A DNA stretch of 64,000 bases from Pelodictyon phaeoclathratiforme BU-1 (GCF_000020645.1 NC_011060.1:1192501-1256500); one strand, 5' to 3'. Counted from the first letter of the stretch, positions 16,724 to 25,967 are shown. Notes: generated from the sequence alone by a model not told the origin. Numbers and translations: made by a program.

Positions 16724-17292
16724 GTTACAGGCTTGTTGTAGTTGTTCATGGCATGTTCAATCCCGTTGATTGTAAAATCAAGAGCGGCATCGCTAGTGAT
16801 CGGCAGTATTTTTTCCATGACCACCTTTTCATTTTCACTGAATTTTCCGAGTACAAAAGAGGAAAAAGAGGTTAATGACGTTTCGTCAACTCTGATACCA
16901 ATCCGCAAACGGGCAAATTCTTCACTTCCGAGCGATTCGATAATGTGCTTCAGCCCGTTCTGTCCCCCCGCAGACCCTTTTGCCCTGAGCCGTATGGTGC
17001 CTGAGGGAAGATTGAGGTCATCACAAATTATCAGTATGTCATTTCTCACGATTTTGTAAAAATTCATTGCCGCTACGACTGCGTGCCCTGAGAGGTTCAT
17101 ATAGGTCATCGGTTTAATTATGATGACCTGCTCTCCTCTGTGTGTGATTTTTGCTTCAAGGGATTTCCCCTTTCCCTTACTGAAGTTTGCCCCGAAAGAG
17201 GCAGCAATTTTTTCAACAGCAGAGAAGCCGATGTTGTGCCTTGTACCGATGTACCGGGATTCAGGATTTCCGAGACCCACAATGAGTTTCAT
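16720..17292 (-). CDS. pth: Peptidyl-tRNA hydrolase
   Basis: Releases tRNA from stalled peptidyl-tRNA in the cytoplasm. The ATG at 17292 (MKLIVGLGNPESRY) is the canonical family start and gives 190 aa; the frame extends to 17337. The catalytic His19 lies in GTRHNIGF. The substrate-binding Asn in MTYMNLSG and the acidic residue in CDDLNLPSG are present. Terminal codons overlap the convergent hydrolase gene. Confidence 0.96.
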   Translation of the reverse strand: MKLIVGLGNPESRYIGTRHNIGFSAVEKIAASFGANFSKGKGKSLEAKITHRGEQVIIIKPMTYMNLSGHAVVAAMNFYKIVRNDILIICDDLNLPSGTIRLRAKGSAGGQNGLKHIIESLGSEEFARLRIGIRVDETSLTSFSSFVLGKFSENEKVVMEKILPITSDAALDFTINGIEHAMNNYNKPVT

Positions 17293-17598
17293 AGCAAAAA
17301 GAGTAAATCCGGAGGGGTGGTTCCGGTATTGAGGCAAAAGAGTTCAAAGAGGACGGGATAAATATACGGAGAGGAGTGGCAAAATCTGTAACAACCGTTC
17401 ATTTCGAGTGTTAAAAACAGGAAATACTCTCCGGTTAAATCTTGTGATATGCTTGGGAAGTTCTTCAAAAGCTATTGAGATTCATGAAAAAAGTTGCAAA
17501 TTAGAGCTTCCTGTTTGTGACAGGAGAGTTCCTTGTCATGGTTCTGTTGATAGTATTTTTTTTCTTGAATTAAAAAAAACAATGAAAAAAAAAGTACA
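17293..17598. other. Divergent intergenic region between pth and hppA
   Basis: About 305 bp that must contain the promoters of both divergent genes. It is A/T-rich next to the hppA start (several A-runs). I see no convincing ribosome-binding site for hppA, no hairpin and no coding frame that resembles a protein. Confidence 0.5.
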
Positions 17599-20079
17599 AT
17601 GAAAAAACCGTTCAATGTAACATGGTTGGCCAGAGCTGTATCAGTTCTGGGAGGCCTTGGTGTGTTGCTGCAGGCCCCGAATGCCTTTGCCAGCGAGGCA
17701 GATTTGATCCTGCCTGATTTACACTCAGGTCTTTTTTTTGGTGGAATACCTGGTGACACCCTTTTGATGTGGGGTCTTGCTATCTGCCTCTTCGGTATGC
17801 TCTTCGGTGTAGTACAGTACATGGGTATCCGCAAACTCCCTGTTCACAATGCAATGCGCGAGATCAGCGAACTGATCTACGAAACCTGTAAAACCTATCT
17901 GATTACGCAGGGCAAATTCATTCTTGTTCTCTGGGTTCTTATCGGTGCCATTATTGTCGCCTACTTCGGCTGGCTGAGCCACATGGAGACAATAAAGGTT
18001 GTTTTCATTCTTGTTGCAAGTCTTATCGGTATTCTCGGAAGCTACACTGTTGCCTGGTTCGGCATGAGGATCAACACCTTTGCAAACTCAAGAACGGCAT
18101 TTGCCAGTCTTGGTGGCAAACCCTTCCCGACCTATGCCATTCCGCTTCGGGCAGGTATGAGTATCGGTATGCTGCTCATCAGCATTGAGCTGTTTGTCAT
18201 GCTTTGTATTCTTCTTTTTGTTCCTGCCGATTTTGCTGGACCTTGCTTTATCGGCTTTGCTATCGGTGAATCTCTCGGTGCTTCGGTGCTTCGTATTGCT
18301 GGTGGTATCTTCACCAAGATTGCCGACATCGGTTCCGATCTCATGAAGATTGTCTTTAAGATCAAGGAGGATGATGCCCGTAACCCTGGCGTTATTGCTG
18401 ACTGTGCCGGTGACAATGCCGGTGACTCGGTTGGACCTACGGCTGATGGTTTTGAAACCTACGGTGTTACCGGTGTTGCCCTCATCTCCTTTATTCTTCT
18501 TGCCATCAAGGCACCTGAAGTTCAGGTCATGTTGCTTGTCTGGATATTCGCCATGCGGCTTGTGATGATTCTCGCCAGCGCGGTCTCCTACTGGGTCAAT
18601 GCAGCTATTGCCAGAATGAGATTCAGCAATGCCGACGAGATGAACTTTGAGACCCCGCTGATCACGCTGGTGTGGCTTACCTCCGTTGTCTCGATTGTGC
18701 TTACCTACATCGCATCCTGGTACCTGATCAGCAATCTTGGTGATGGCACCATGTGGTGGAAGCTCGCATCAATCATCACCTGCGGAACCATTGCCGGTGC
18801 TCTTATTCCTGAACTGGTGAACCGCTTTACCTCAACAGAGTGTGCCCACGTCCGCAACGTTGTGCAGTGCACCAAAGAGGGTGGAGCTGCCCTGAACATT
18901 CTCGCAGGTCTTGTTGCCGGTAACTTCAGCGCTTACTGGATGGGCCTTGCCATTGTCGGCCTTATGGGTGCAGCCTATGGCCTCAGCACCCTTGGCATCA
19001 CTACTCTTGGCCTTACTCCCGAGCTTATTGCCTCGCAGGGGCTCCTGACTGTTGGCATCGATAAGGTGATCATGCTTGCACCTTCTGTTTTTGCTTTCGG
19101 TCTGGTTGCCTTCGGCTTCCTGAGCATGGGCCCGGTCACCATCGCAGTTGACTCCTACGGTCCGGTTACCGACAACGCACAGTCGGTCTATGAGCTTTCA
19201 TTGATCGAAAATGTTTCGGCCAAAGAGATTGAGAGTGAGTTTGGTTTCAAGCCGGACTTTACCAATGCAAAACGCTACCTTGAAGCCAACGATGGTGCAG
19301 GTAACACCTTCAAGGCAACAGCCAAGCCGGTGCTTATCGGTACTGCTGTGGTCGGCTCGACCACGATGATCTTCTCAATCATCATGATTCTTACCAACGG
19401 TCTTGCTGATGTTTCGGCAATCGCCAAACTCTCCATTCTGTCGCCGCCATTCCTGCTCGGTCTTATGATGGGTGGCGCGGTGATCTACTGGTTTACCGGT
19501 GCCTCAATGAATGCGGTGACTACAGGCGCTTACTTCGCCGTTGAATTCATCAAGAAGAACATCAAGCTTGATGCCTCCGTTGAAAAAGCATCTATTGAGG
19601 ACAGCAAGAAGGTGGTCGAAATCTGTACGAAGTTTGCGCAGAAGGGCATGATCAACATCTTCCTGACCATCTTTTTCACGACGCTTGCCTTTGCCTGTCT
19701 TGATTCATTCTTCTTTATTGGCTACCTGATCTCCATTGCTCTTTTCGGTCTCTACCAGGCTATCTTTATGGCCAATGCTGGCGGTGCGTGGGACAATGCG
19801 AAGAAGCTTGTTGAAACCGAGCTCAACGCCAAAGGTACCGAGTTGCATGATGCATCAATTGTCGGTGATACGGTCGGCGATCCGTTCAAGGACACCTCTT
19901 CGGTTGCTCTGAACCCGATCATCAAGTTCACCACGCTTTTCGGTCTGCTTGCCATCGAGCTTGCCATCAAGCTTCCTTCGCAGCTTGCCGTCAGTCTTGC
20001 AGCGATTTTCTTCCTGCTTTCGCTGGTTTTTGTCCATCGCTCCTTCTTCTCCATGAGAATCAAGGTCGACGAACACTAA
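17599..20079 (+). CDS. hppA: Divergent membrane-bound H+-translocating pyrophosphatase
   Basis: Integral membrane pyrophosphatase (826 aa, about 16 membrane segments) that couples PPi hydrolysis to cation export. The pyrophosphate/Mg site is present: EDDARNPGVIAD (257-268) and GDNAGD (271-276). The sequence after it, SVGPTADGFETYG, and the entry DIGSDLMKIV differ from the canonical DVGADLVGK. Lys572 in GNTFKAT occupies the position where Lys confers K+ independence. These traits match the divergent, Na+-regulated H+-PPase subfamily characterised from Chlorobium limicola. The enzyme would recover energy from PPi released by biosynthesis. A hydrophobic N-terminal segment ends in ANAFASEA and may be a cleaved signal. 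Confidence 0.95.
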   Translation: MKKPFNVTWLARAVSVLGGLGVLLQAPNAFASEADLILPDLHSGLFFGGIPGDTLLMWGLAICLFGMLFGVVQYMGIRKLPVHNAMREISELIYETCKTYLITQGKFILVLWVLIGAIIVAYFGWLSHMETIKVVFILVASLIGILGSYTVAWFGMRINTFANSRTAFASLGGKPFPTYAIPLRAGMSIGMLLISIELFVMLCILLFVPADFAGPCFIGFAIGESLGASVLRIAGGIFTKIADIGSDLMKIVFKIKEDDARNPGVIADCAGDNAGDSVGPTADGFETYGVTGVALISFILLAIKAPEVQVMLLVWIFAMRLVMILASAVSYWVNAAIARMRFSNADEMNFETPLITLVWLTSVVSIVLTYIASWYLISNLGDGTMWWKLASIITCGTIAGALIPELVNRFTSTECAHVRNVVQCTKEGGAALNILAGLVAGNFSAYWMGLAIVGLMGAAYGLSTLGITTLGLTPELIASQGLLTVGIDKVIMLAPSVFAFGLVAFGFLSMGPVTIAVDSYGPVTDNAQSVYELSLIENVSAKEIESEFGFKPDFTNAKRYLEANDGAGNTFKATAKPVLIGTAVVGSTTMIFSIIMILTNGLADVSAIAKLSILSPPFLLGLMMGGAVIYWFTGASMNAVTTGAYFAVEFIKKNIKLDASVEKASIEDSKKVVEICTKFAQKGMINIFLTIFFTTLAFACLDSFFFIGYLISIALFGLYQAIFMANAGGAWDNAKKLVETELNAKGTELHDASIVGDTVGDPFKDTSSVALNPIIKFTTLFGLLAIELAIKLPSQLAVSLAAIFFLLSLVFVHRSFFSMRIKVDEH

Positions 20080-20123
20080 ATTGTTGTTTTTGCACCAGGC
20101 ATTTTTCCCCCGGTGCAAACAAG

Positions 20124-20149
20124 AGGAAGCCGCAGCGATGCGGCTTCCT
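20124..20149. terminator. Terminator hairpin between hppA and pentapeptide gene
   Basis: AGGAAGCCGCA (20124-20134), tetraloop GCGA, and TGCGGCTTCCT (20139-20149) form a perfect 11-bp stem between two convergent genes. The T-run is only two to three bases, so it may act mainly as an mRNA 3' stem. Confidence 0.75.
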
Positions 20150-20159
20150 TGCGTATGAG

Positions 20160-20702
20160 TCACTCGATTTCGATTCCGTACGTATCAAGTAAACCCGTCA
20201 CGCCAGGAATTGAAAATCTTGCCTTTCTGAGACGGTTTGTTTCCGGGTTGATGGAATAGTTTAAAGCCGAACGGAAATCTGCGGTTTCGAGGTTGGAATG
20301 AAAAAATATCGTCTGGAGCAGGTCAGAACCATCAAACTTTGCTCCGCTCAAGTCAGCTTCACTGAAATCAGCCTCCTGCAGATCACAATTTATGAAGCGC
20401 GTGTTTTTCAGCTTCAACCCTGCAAAGAGTGACAGTTTCAGGATACAACGATCAAAATCAAGATCCAGCATAAATTTCCGGCAATCACTGAACAGTACAC
20501 CAAGCAATTTGCAGTTCACAAATTTCACCTTCTGCAGGCTGCTGTTTTTGAGTTTGGCCAGGCTGAGATCGCAACCCTCAAACCGGCAATCGATCATTCT
20601 GACACCGGAGAGATCGGCGCTGTTGAAGTTGCAGTGAATGAAGGCACACTGTTCATAACTGCCCTCCCTTTCAAGAGTCTGAACCCCTGTAATTTTTTCC
20701 AT
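20160..20702 (-). CDS. Pentapeptide-repeat protein
   Basis: A 180 aa protein made largely of pentapeptide repeats (consensus A(D/N)LXX), clearest at about 25-75 and 95-150: FNSADLSGVRMIDCRFEGCD and LQEADFSEADLSGAKFDGSD. It folds into a right-handed quadrilateral beta-helix. The repeat tract with many Cys/Phe-containing rungs (CRFEGC, FVNCKL, FINCDL) and the short C-terminal helix resemble Qnr/McbG-type DNA-mimic proteins that protect gyrase. That function is only a possibility. It has no signal peptide and no partner gene on its strand. Confidence 0.85.
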   Translation of the reverse strand: MEKITGVQTLEREGSYEQCAFIHCNFNSADLSGVRMIDCRFEGCDLSLAKLKNSSLQKVKFVNCKLLGVLFSDCRKFMLDLDFDRCILKLSLFAGLKLKNTRFINCDLQEADFSEADLSGAKFDGSDLLQTIFFHSNLETADFRSALNYSINPETNRLRKARFSIPGVTGLLDTYGIEIE

Positions 20703-21060
20703 GATCTCCTTTATAAAAATAAATTACAACTGTCTGCCAGTTCTGTTCCTTTTACATATTTGGCTTGTACCTCGTCCCGAAAACACTCTTTGTGAGAAAT
20801 TGCATTTTCTCTTGATCTCTTCAAAGAAGTTCAAAAACGCTTTGTCTCTCTTCTGTTCTCAAACTTTACTGCTCTATCGCTCTGAGCGTTTTGCGTTGTT
20901 CCGGGCGTAAATATTGCCATGAGGGCGACTTTTGATTTCCTTTCTTTATAAGTTAATACGTTTTTATTATAGCCGGGCATTGACAAGGAATTCCTTATAT
21001 TCAGAGACAACGGTGTTCAGCCTCTTGATTTAATTTCGGTTAAAAAAAGTGAGAAGAACC
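20703..21060. other. Divergent intergenic region, pentapeptide gene / secreted coiled-coil gene
   Basis: About 358 bp. It contains a TTGACA hexamer at 20980-20985 that runs into a 12-bp palindrome, AAGGAATTCCTT (20985-20996), but no correctly spaced -10. An operator is possible. A plus-strand frame at 20701-20910 shows no protein-like features. Confidence 0.45.
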
Positions 21061-22266
21061 ATGCTTACCGATATCACCTCATCATCATTTTCTGCGCTGC
21101 ATTTTCTGCTCTTTTTCTTTTTTACCGTGCTCTCCGTTACACCCAATAGTGCAGAGGCAGCAAGCCTGAACCTTCAGGAAGATAAGGTGATTCAGAAGTT
21201 CAAAGATGAAACAGCCCGTCTGGAAGCAGAAACCGCAGCCATCAATGCCCAGAAGGCTAAAGTTGATGCGGAAATAGCACTCATCAAAGCGCAGACCGGT
21301 ACGGTATCCGACTCAGGATATAAGGGAGAAGCTTCATTGGTAACAGATGCCGGGAAAGCTGAAGCTATGATGCTTGGAGCAGTAGCCTTAAACAAAATTG
21401 CCGATAAATTTGCGGCTCAACTAAAAAAAGATCTGCCATCGGCAAAGACTTTTTTACTCTATAGTGATAAACTTCCGGATTTTCACGCCCTTGCTTTATT
21501 TAATATCCGGTATGAAGCCTTGAAACAGCAGGCAAAACAAGAGGCAGAAAAAGGCGAAAAGAGAGATGTGGCGAATGATGAGTCGGGAAGATCTGTGAAA
21601 AGTGCGCCATTTTTGCCTGTTATAGGCAAAGTAGGCTCAACTCTCGATTTTACAAAAAATCTGCTCTCGTTCTTTAAAACAGACTACAGCTTTTCTCCTG
21701 TAGATATCTCACTCGATAATGCCATGCTGCTCAACGCGCTGGCTCTTTCTGTAAGAAAGGAATACATCGCTTCTCGCTCAGTGAAGGTTGAACTGCCTGA
21801 GTTGTATGATGTTGATCTCTGTTTGCCTGGGCAGAAAGTTACAGATCAACTGCAGGATATCATCGGTTGGGCAGCAGTTGATACAAAAGATAAGGCCTGT
21901 TCACAAGAAGCGAGGGATTTTCTGACAAAACTGACAACCCCTGATGACAAATACCACACCATTCTTGCAGATGTGGTTCGCCAGGCAGCGATCAAACAGA
22001 AGCTTGAAGTCCAAAATACCGTTATGATACTTTTGCAGCCAACGAAACTCTCTGGAACGACCTATACAAAGAAAAATATTCTCTCTTCCCTTGGGGCCAA
22101 TCCATTCCATGTTATGGGAGGGGCTATTGCAAGCTATACTGCGTTTGATGGCCCGACAGGTGCCGTTGTCAGTTCAATGTTGTTTCCATGGCATGGCGGC
22201 TATCATTCTGTTTCAGAAGTCCAGAAAATTGTCAACAGTGACATGGAGTCCGGGTACAGTCAGTAA
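21061..22266 (+). CDS. Secreted protein with N-terminal coiled coil, function unknown
   Basis: A 401 aa protein that I do not recognise. The ATG at 21061 is preferred over 21049 because it gives a short signal peptide with a hydrophobic core (LHFLLFFFFTVLSV) and a plausible cleavage after SAEA near residue 33. Residues 38-80 form a strongly charged heptad region (KVIQKFKDETARLEAETAAI and onward) predicted to be a coiled coil. The rest is a mixed globular region with paired cysteines (VDLCLPGQ and KACSQEARDF) that could form a disulfide in the periplasm. It stands alone between the pentapeptide gene and bciA. Confidence 0.75.
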   Translation: MLTDITSSSFSALHFLLFFFFTVLSVTPNSAEAASLNLQEDKVIQKFKDETARLEAETAAINAQKAKVDAEIALIKAQTGTVSDSGYKGEASLVTDAGKAEAMMLGAVALNKIADKFAAQLKKDLPSAKTFLLYSDKLPDFHALALFNIRYEALKQQAKQEAEKGEKRDVANDESGRSVKSAPFLPVIGKVGSTLDFTKNLLSFFKTDYSFSPVDISLDNAMLLNALALSVRKEYIASRSVKVELPELYDVDLCLPGQKVTDQLQDIIGWAAVDTKDKACSQEARDFLTKLTTPDDKYHTILADVVRQAAIKQKLEVQNTVMILLQPTKLSGTTYTKKNILSSLGANPFHVMGGAIASYTAFDGPTGAVVSSMLFPWHGGYHSVSEVQKIVNSDMESGYSQ

Positions 22267-22459
22267 GTAGTCGGTGTCAGCAGCTTCCTGCAGGCTGTTA
22301 TGTACAGGATTTGCGGCAAAGAGATTTGATAACCAGATATTATGCTTTATTTTATGACTTAACCGTCGTTGTGCGGGAACTCTCTGTAGTTTTGTGGATT
22401 TGAGAGTAAACCGGGGTTAGCGACGTTGATTGTCTTGAAACTGTAACCATTTCTGAACT

Positions 22460-23482
22460 GTGAATACTTCTTTGCACTCTCCGCCAAGACGGCATGAACG
22501 TGTTTTTGTTGTTGGAGCCACTGGATATATCGGGAAATTTGTTGTGCGTGAACTGGTTGCCAGGGGATATGATGTGGTGAGTTTTGCCCGTGAGCGTTCA
22601 GGTGTTGGTTCGATGACGAGGGCTGATGAGACTCGTGCCCAGTTACAGGGTTCCGAGGTACGGTTCGGGGACGTAAGCAACATGGAGTCTCTGATGAAGA
22701 ATGGTATCTGCGGGGAGCATTTTGATGTGGTTGTTTCCTGTCTGACTTCTCGCAATGGGGGTGTGAAGGATTCGTGGAATATCGACTATCAGGCCACACG
22801 CAATGCGCTTGACGCAGGCAAGGCTGCGGGAGCGACCCATTTTGTGCTGCTTTCAGCAATCTGCGTCCAGAAGCCGTTGCTTGAGTTTCAGAGAGCGAAA
22901 CTGAAATTTGAGCAGGAGCTGAAAGAGTCCGGTTTGACCTGGTCTATTGTTCGTCCGACAGCCTTTTTCAAGTCTATTGCCGGTCAGGTTGAGTCGGTCA
23001 AGAAGGGCAAGCCCTTTGTAACGTTTGGTAATGGAGAATTGACCTCCTGCAAGCCGATTAGTGAGTCCGATCTGGCGCGATTTATTGCTGATTGTCTCGA
23101 AGATTCAGAAAAGCAGAATAAAATTCTGCCCATTGGCGGTCCAGGAAGGGCGATTTCTCACAAGGAACAGGGTGAAATGCTTTTTGAGCTTCTTGGTCGC
23201 ACGCCAAAGTTCAAATATATGCCGATTCAGATGTTCGACGTGATTATTCCTTTGATGAGCCTGCTTGCAAAGATCTTTCCAAAATTGCAGGATAAGGCTG
23301 AGTTCGCCCGTATTGGCAAGTATTACTGTTCAGAGTCCATGCTTGTACTCAATCCGCAGACAGGGAAATATGATGCTGACATGACGCCATCCTATGGCAG
23401 TGATACGTTGCGCGATTTTTACAAAAGAGTTTTGAAAGAGGGGATTGCCGGACAGGAGCTTGGTGAGCATTCGATGTTCTGA
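22460..23482 (+). CDS. bciA: 3,8-divinyl (proto)chlorophyllide a 8-vinyl reductase
   Basis: NADPH-dependent reductase that converts the 8-vinyl group of divinyl-(proto)chlorophyllide to ethyl, a step of (bacterio)chlorophyll synthesis. The 340 aa protein has the atypical SDR nucleotide site VVGATGYIGK (GATGYIG at 19-25), the FARERSGVGS stretch, the SCLTSRNGG and VQKPLLEFQRAKLKFE motifs, and the VRPTAFFKS and GPGRA blocks that are diagnostic of BciA and its plant DVR homologues. The flavin/ferredoxin-dependent alternative BciB is a different family. Its presence supports a phototroph assignment. It is followed by a slipin gene on the same strand. Confidence 0.95.
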   Translation: MNTSLHSPPRRHERVFVVGATGYIGKFVVRELVARGYDVVSFARERSGVGSMTRADETRAQLQGSEVRFGDVSNMESLMKNGICGEHFDVVVSCLTSRNGGVKDSWNIDYQATRNALDAGKAAGATHFVLLSAICVQKPLLEFQRAKLKFEQELKESGLTWSIVRPTAFFKSIAGQVESVKKGKPFVTFGNGELTSCKPISESDLARFIADCLEDSEKQNKILPIGGPGRAISHKEQGEMLFELLGRTPKFKYMPIQMFDVIIPLMSLLAKIFPKLQDKAEFARIGKYYCSESMLVLNPQTGKYDADMTPSYGSDTLRDFYKRVLKEGIAGQELGEHSMF

Positions 23483-23643
23483 AGAGAGGAGATTTATTGT
23501 AGAGGGAAGGAATAGTGCATTTGTTTTGTTCTTGTTATGCTGTGGAGGTGATGGTGTATGGCTGAAGCCGTATTGGCGTTTTGCTGAGTGCTCAAGAGAG
23601 AAAGAAGGTTTTTGAGATAATGTTTATCAATGGAGAAGAGGGT

Positions 23644-24411
23644 ATGCTTGAGTTTAATATGATGGTTCTTTTACTGATTATGGCGTTTTTGATTTCGTCG
23701 GTAAAAATTCTCAGGGAGTATGAGCGGGGTGTTGTTTTTCGTCTCGGGCGGATTATCGGAGCAAAAGGGCCGGGGATTATTATTCTTATTCCGGGGATCG
23801 ACAAAATGGTAAAAGTTGATCTTCGTACGGTAACGCTTGATGTTCCGCCTCAGGATATTATCACTCGAGATAATGTCTCCGTAAAGGTTAGCGCAGTGGT
23901 CTATTTTCGGGTACTTGATCCAATCAAGGCTATTGTTGAGGTTGCGGATTTTCATTTTGCGACCTCCCAACTTGCCCAGACCACGCTTCGCAGCGTATGC
24001 GGACAGGGGGAACTGGATAACCTGCTTGCGGAGCGCGATGAAATCAATGACCGTATTCAGGCCATTCTCGACAAGGATACGGAGCCTTGGGGTGTGAAGG
24101 TCGCCAAGGTTGAGGTGAAGGAGATTGATCTGCCTGAAGAGATGCGCCGGGCTATGGCCAAACAGGCTGAGGCTGAACGGGAACGTCGTTCTACAATTAT
24201 TAATGCGGAAGGGGAGTATCAGGCAGCACAGCGGCTTGCTGATGCGGCGACGATTATTGCCGCCAGTCCTTCTGCCTTGCAGCTTCGTTATCTGCAGACG
24301 CTGAAGGATATCTCTGCCGAGAATAACTCTACTATTATCTTTCCGTTGCCGATTGATCTGCTTAAACCATTTCTTGAAAGCAGGTCATCCGGCCCATCCC
24401 AGGCAACATAA
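23644..24411 (+). CDS. Slipin / stomatin-like SPFH-domain membrane protein
   Basis: Membrane-anchored SPFH (band 7) protein, 255 aa from the ATG at 23644, which follows GGAGAAGAGG (23632-23641). Longer in-frame starts exist at 23581 and 23620. One N-terminal membrane segment (about 5-22) is followed by the slipin motif EYERGVVFRLGR, GPGIIILIPGID, the VDLRTVTLDVPPQ segment, and a charged helical region (KQAEAERERRSTIINAEGEY). Slipins form oligomeric membrane scaffolds and often pair with an NfeD protease-like gene. No nfeD is present here. The neighbour 12 bp downstream encodes a universal stress protein. Confidence 0.92.
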   Translation: MLEFNMMVLLLIMAFLISSVKILREYERGVVFRLGRIIGAKGPGIIILIPGIDKMVKVDLRTVTLDVPPQDIITRDNVSVKVSAVVYFRVLDPIKAIVEVADFHFATSQLAQTTLRSVCGQGELDNLLAERDEINDRIQAILDKDTEPWGVKVAKVEVKEIDLPEEMRRAMAKQAEAERERRSTIINAEGEYQAAQRLADAATIIAASPSALQLRYLQTLKDISAENNSTIIFPLPIDLLKPFLESRSSGPSQAT

Positions 24412-24423
24412 ACCATTCCGATC

Positions 24424-24882
24424 ATGTTCAAGATTCATGCGATTCTTTGTCCCGTCGATTTTTCTGATGCTTCCCGCAAGGCGGTGCAGTATGCCAGAGA
24501 GTTTGCCTCGAATATGGGGGCCTCTGTCTATCTGCTCAATGTTGTGGAGCCGAGACCGATGGCAGTTGACATTACCCTCAATTATGTGCCGCTTGAAGAG
24601 GATCTTGAAAAAGCCGCGGCAGAGGATCTTGATATTATTCTGCAGGAGTTTCTCGTTGCCGGACTCAAGGCTGAGTGTGCCATTGAGTTTGGCAATCCCT
24701 CTGATGTGATCCTTGAGAAAGCAGCGGAGCTTGATGTTAATCTCCTTATTATGGGTTCTCATGGTAAAAAGGGGCTGAGCCGTCTGATCATGGGCAGTGT
24801 GGCCGAGACGGTTGTTCGCAAGGCCAATTGTCCGGTACTGATCGTCAAGGCTGAGGAGAAGGAGTTTATCGGTGATGTGTGA
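24424..24882 (+). CDS. Universal stress protein, ATP-binding type
   Basis: UspA-family protein of one domain, 152 aa, cytoplasmic. N-terminal ILCPVDFSDASRKAVQYA and the nucleotide-binding loop GSHGKKGLSRLIMGSVAE (the G-2X-G-9X-G-S/T pattern) mark the ATP-binding UspF/MJ0577 branch. The partner pathway is unknown. It follows the slipin gene by 12 bp. Its 3' end overlaps the convergent meaB gene by 17 bp. Confidence 0.93.
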   Translation: MFKIHAILCPVDFSDASRKAVQYAREFASNMGASVYLLNVVEPRPMAVDITLNYVPLEEDLEKAAAEDLDIILQEFLVAGLKAECAIEFGNPSDVILEKAAELDVNLLIMGSHGKKGLSRLIMGSVAETVVRKANCPVLIVKAEEKEFIGDV

Positions 24883-25885
24883 AGGCTTCGATCAGGGCCT
24901 TCGCTCCGCTGAAGGGGCTGAGCTCTGCGAGAAGCACCTGTTGCTCGATACTCTCTTTTGAGCGGATGACTTCGGGATGAGAGAAAAACTCTCGTTTAAG
25001 CATCTCTTCAAGAACGGTATAGAGCAGATTTTTCAGTTGCTGGTGGCGTCTCTTTTCCAGGAGGTTTTGTTTGCGCATCTCTACAAAGAAGTCGGAGATA
25101 TTCTGCCAGACCTCCTTGATGCCGATGCCTGTGATGGCCGAGGTGAGAAAAACCTTCGGTTGCCAGAACGGATGTTTTGCTGGCAGCATCCTGAGGGCTG
25201 CTTCGAATTCAGCCCTTGAAACAGCCGCAATACCTGCCTGATCGCCATCAGTTTTGGTGATTGCTACGGCGTCTGCTATCTCCATGATGCCTCGCTTGAT
25301 GCCCTGCAGCTCATCCCCCGAGCCGGGCAGCATCAGCAGCAGGATAAAGTCAACCATGGTATCGACAAGAACCTCCGATTGCCCGACTCCGACGGTTTCC
25401 ACCATAATGACATCATACCCGGCAGCTTCGCAGAGGATGATGGTTTCATGGGTTTTTGGCGAGGTGCCTCCAAGATAGCAGGATGAGGCTGTTGGGCGGA
25501 TAAAGGCCTCCTTTCTTCCTGCAAGCTTTTCCATGCGTGCCTTGTCGCCGAGAATACTTCCTTTCGATTGCTTGCTGCTCGGGTCTATCGCCAGAACCGC
25601 AAGCCGGAGTCCCTGGTTGATGATCTCTTCGCCAAGGGATTCAATAAAGGTACTTTTTCCTGCACCCGGGGAGCCGGTTATGCCAATGCGGATTGCCTCT
25701 GTTTTTTTTGCGAGGCAGCGATCGAGAATCTCATGGGCTTTACGCTCATGTTCGGGTTTCTGTGACTCAATCAGGGTAATAGCCCTGCTGAGCATATGGC
25801 GATCCCCGTTCATGATGCCGCTGACCACCGTATCCACATCCGGGTTATAGCGCTTGGTCAAGTGGGGCGTATTGTTCATGCGCAA
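24866..25885 (-). CDS. meaB: Methylmalonyl-CoA mutase-associated GTPase
   Basis: G3E-family GTPase that gates cobalamin loading and protects methylmalonyl-CoA mutase from inactivation. 339 aa with Walker A GSPGAGKST at 71-79, IDPSSKQSKGSILGD, the METVGVGQSE switch segment and the TKTDGD nucleotide-specificity loop. The C-terminal helical region (about 280-330) matches the dimerisation arm. It lies 157 bp downstream of mutB in the same orientation, separated by a palindromic repeat, so it belongs functionally to the propionate operon. The ATG at 25879 is an alternative start. Confidence 0.95.
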   Translation of the reverse strand: MRMNNTPHLTKRYNPDVDTVVSGIMNGDRHMLSRAITLIESQKPEHERKAHEILDRCLAKKTEAIRIGITGSPGAGKSTFIESLGEEIINQGLRLAVLAIDPSSKQSKGSILGDKARMEKLAGRKEAFIRPTASSCYLGGTSPKTHETIILCEAAGYDVIMVETVGVGQSEVLVDTMVDFILLLMLPGSGDELQGIKRGIMEIADAVAITKTDGDQAGIAAVSRAEFEAALRMLPAKHPFWQPKVFLTSAITGIGIKEVWQNISDFFVEMRKQNLLEKRRHQQLKNLLYTVLEEMLKREFFSHPEVIRSKESIEQQVLLAELSPFSGAKALIEAFTHHR

Positions 25886-25967
25886 AGGGTCAAAATTCAG
25901 AAATCGATATCAACGTTTTACGTGCAATTTCCAACGTCTTTCAGGCAACGCACAAATATTAATCGTC

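Noticed and set aside
20980..21001. TTGACA followed by TATATT as a promoter for the secreted coiled-coil gene
   Set aside because: Only 10 bases lie between the hexamers, too few for a sigma-70 promoter.
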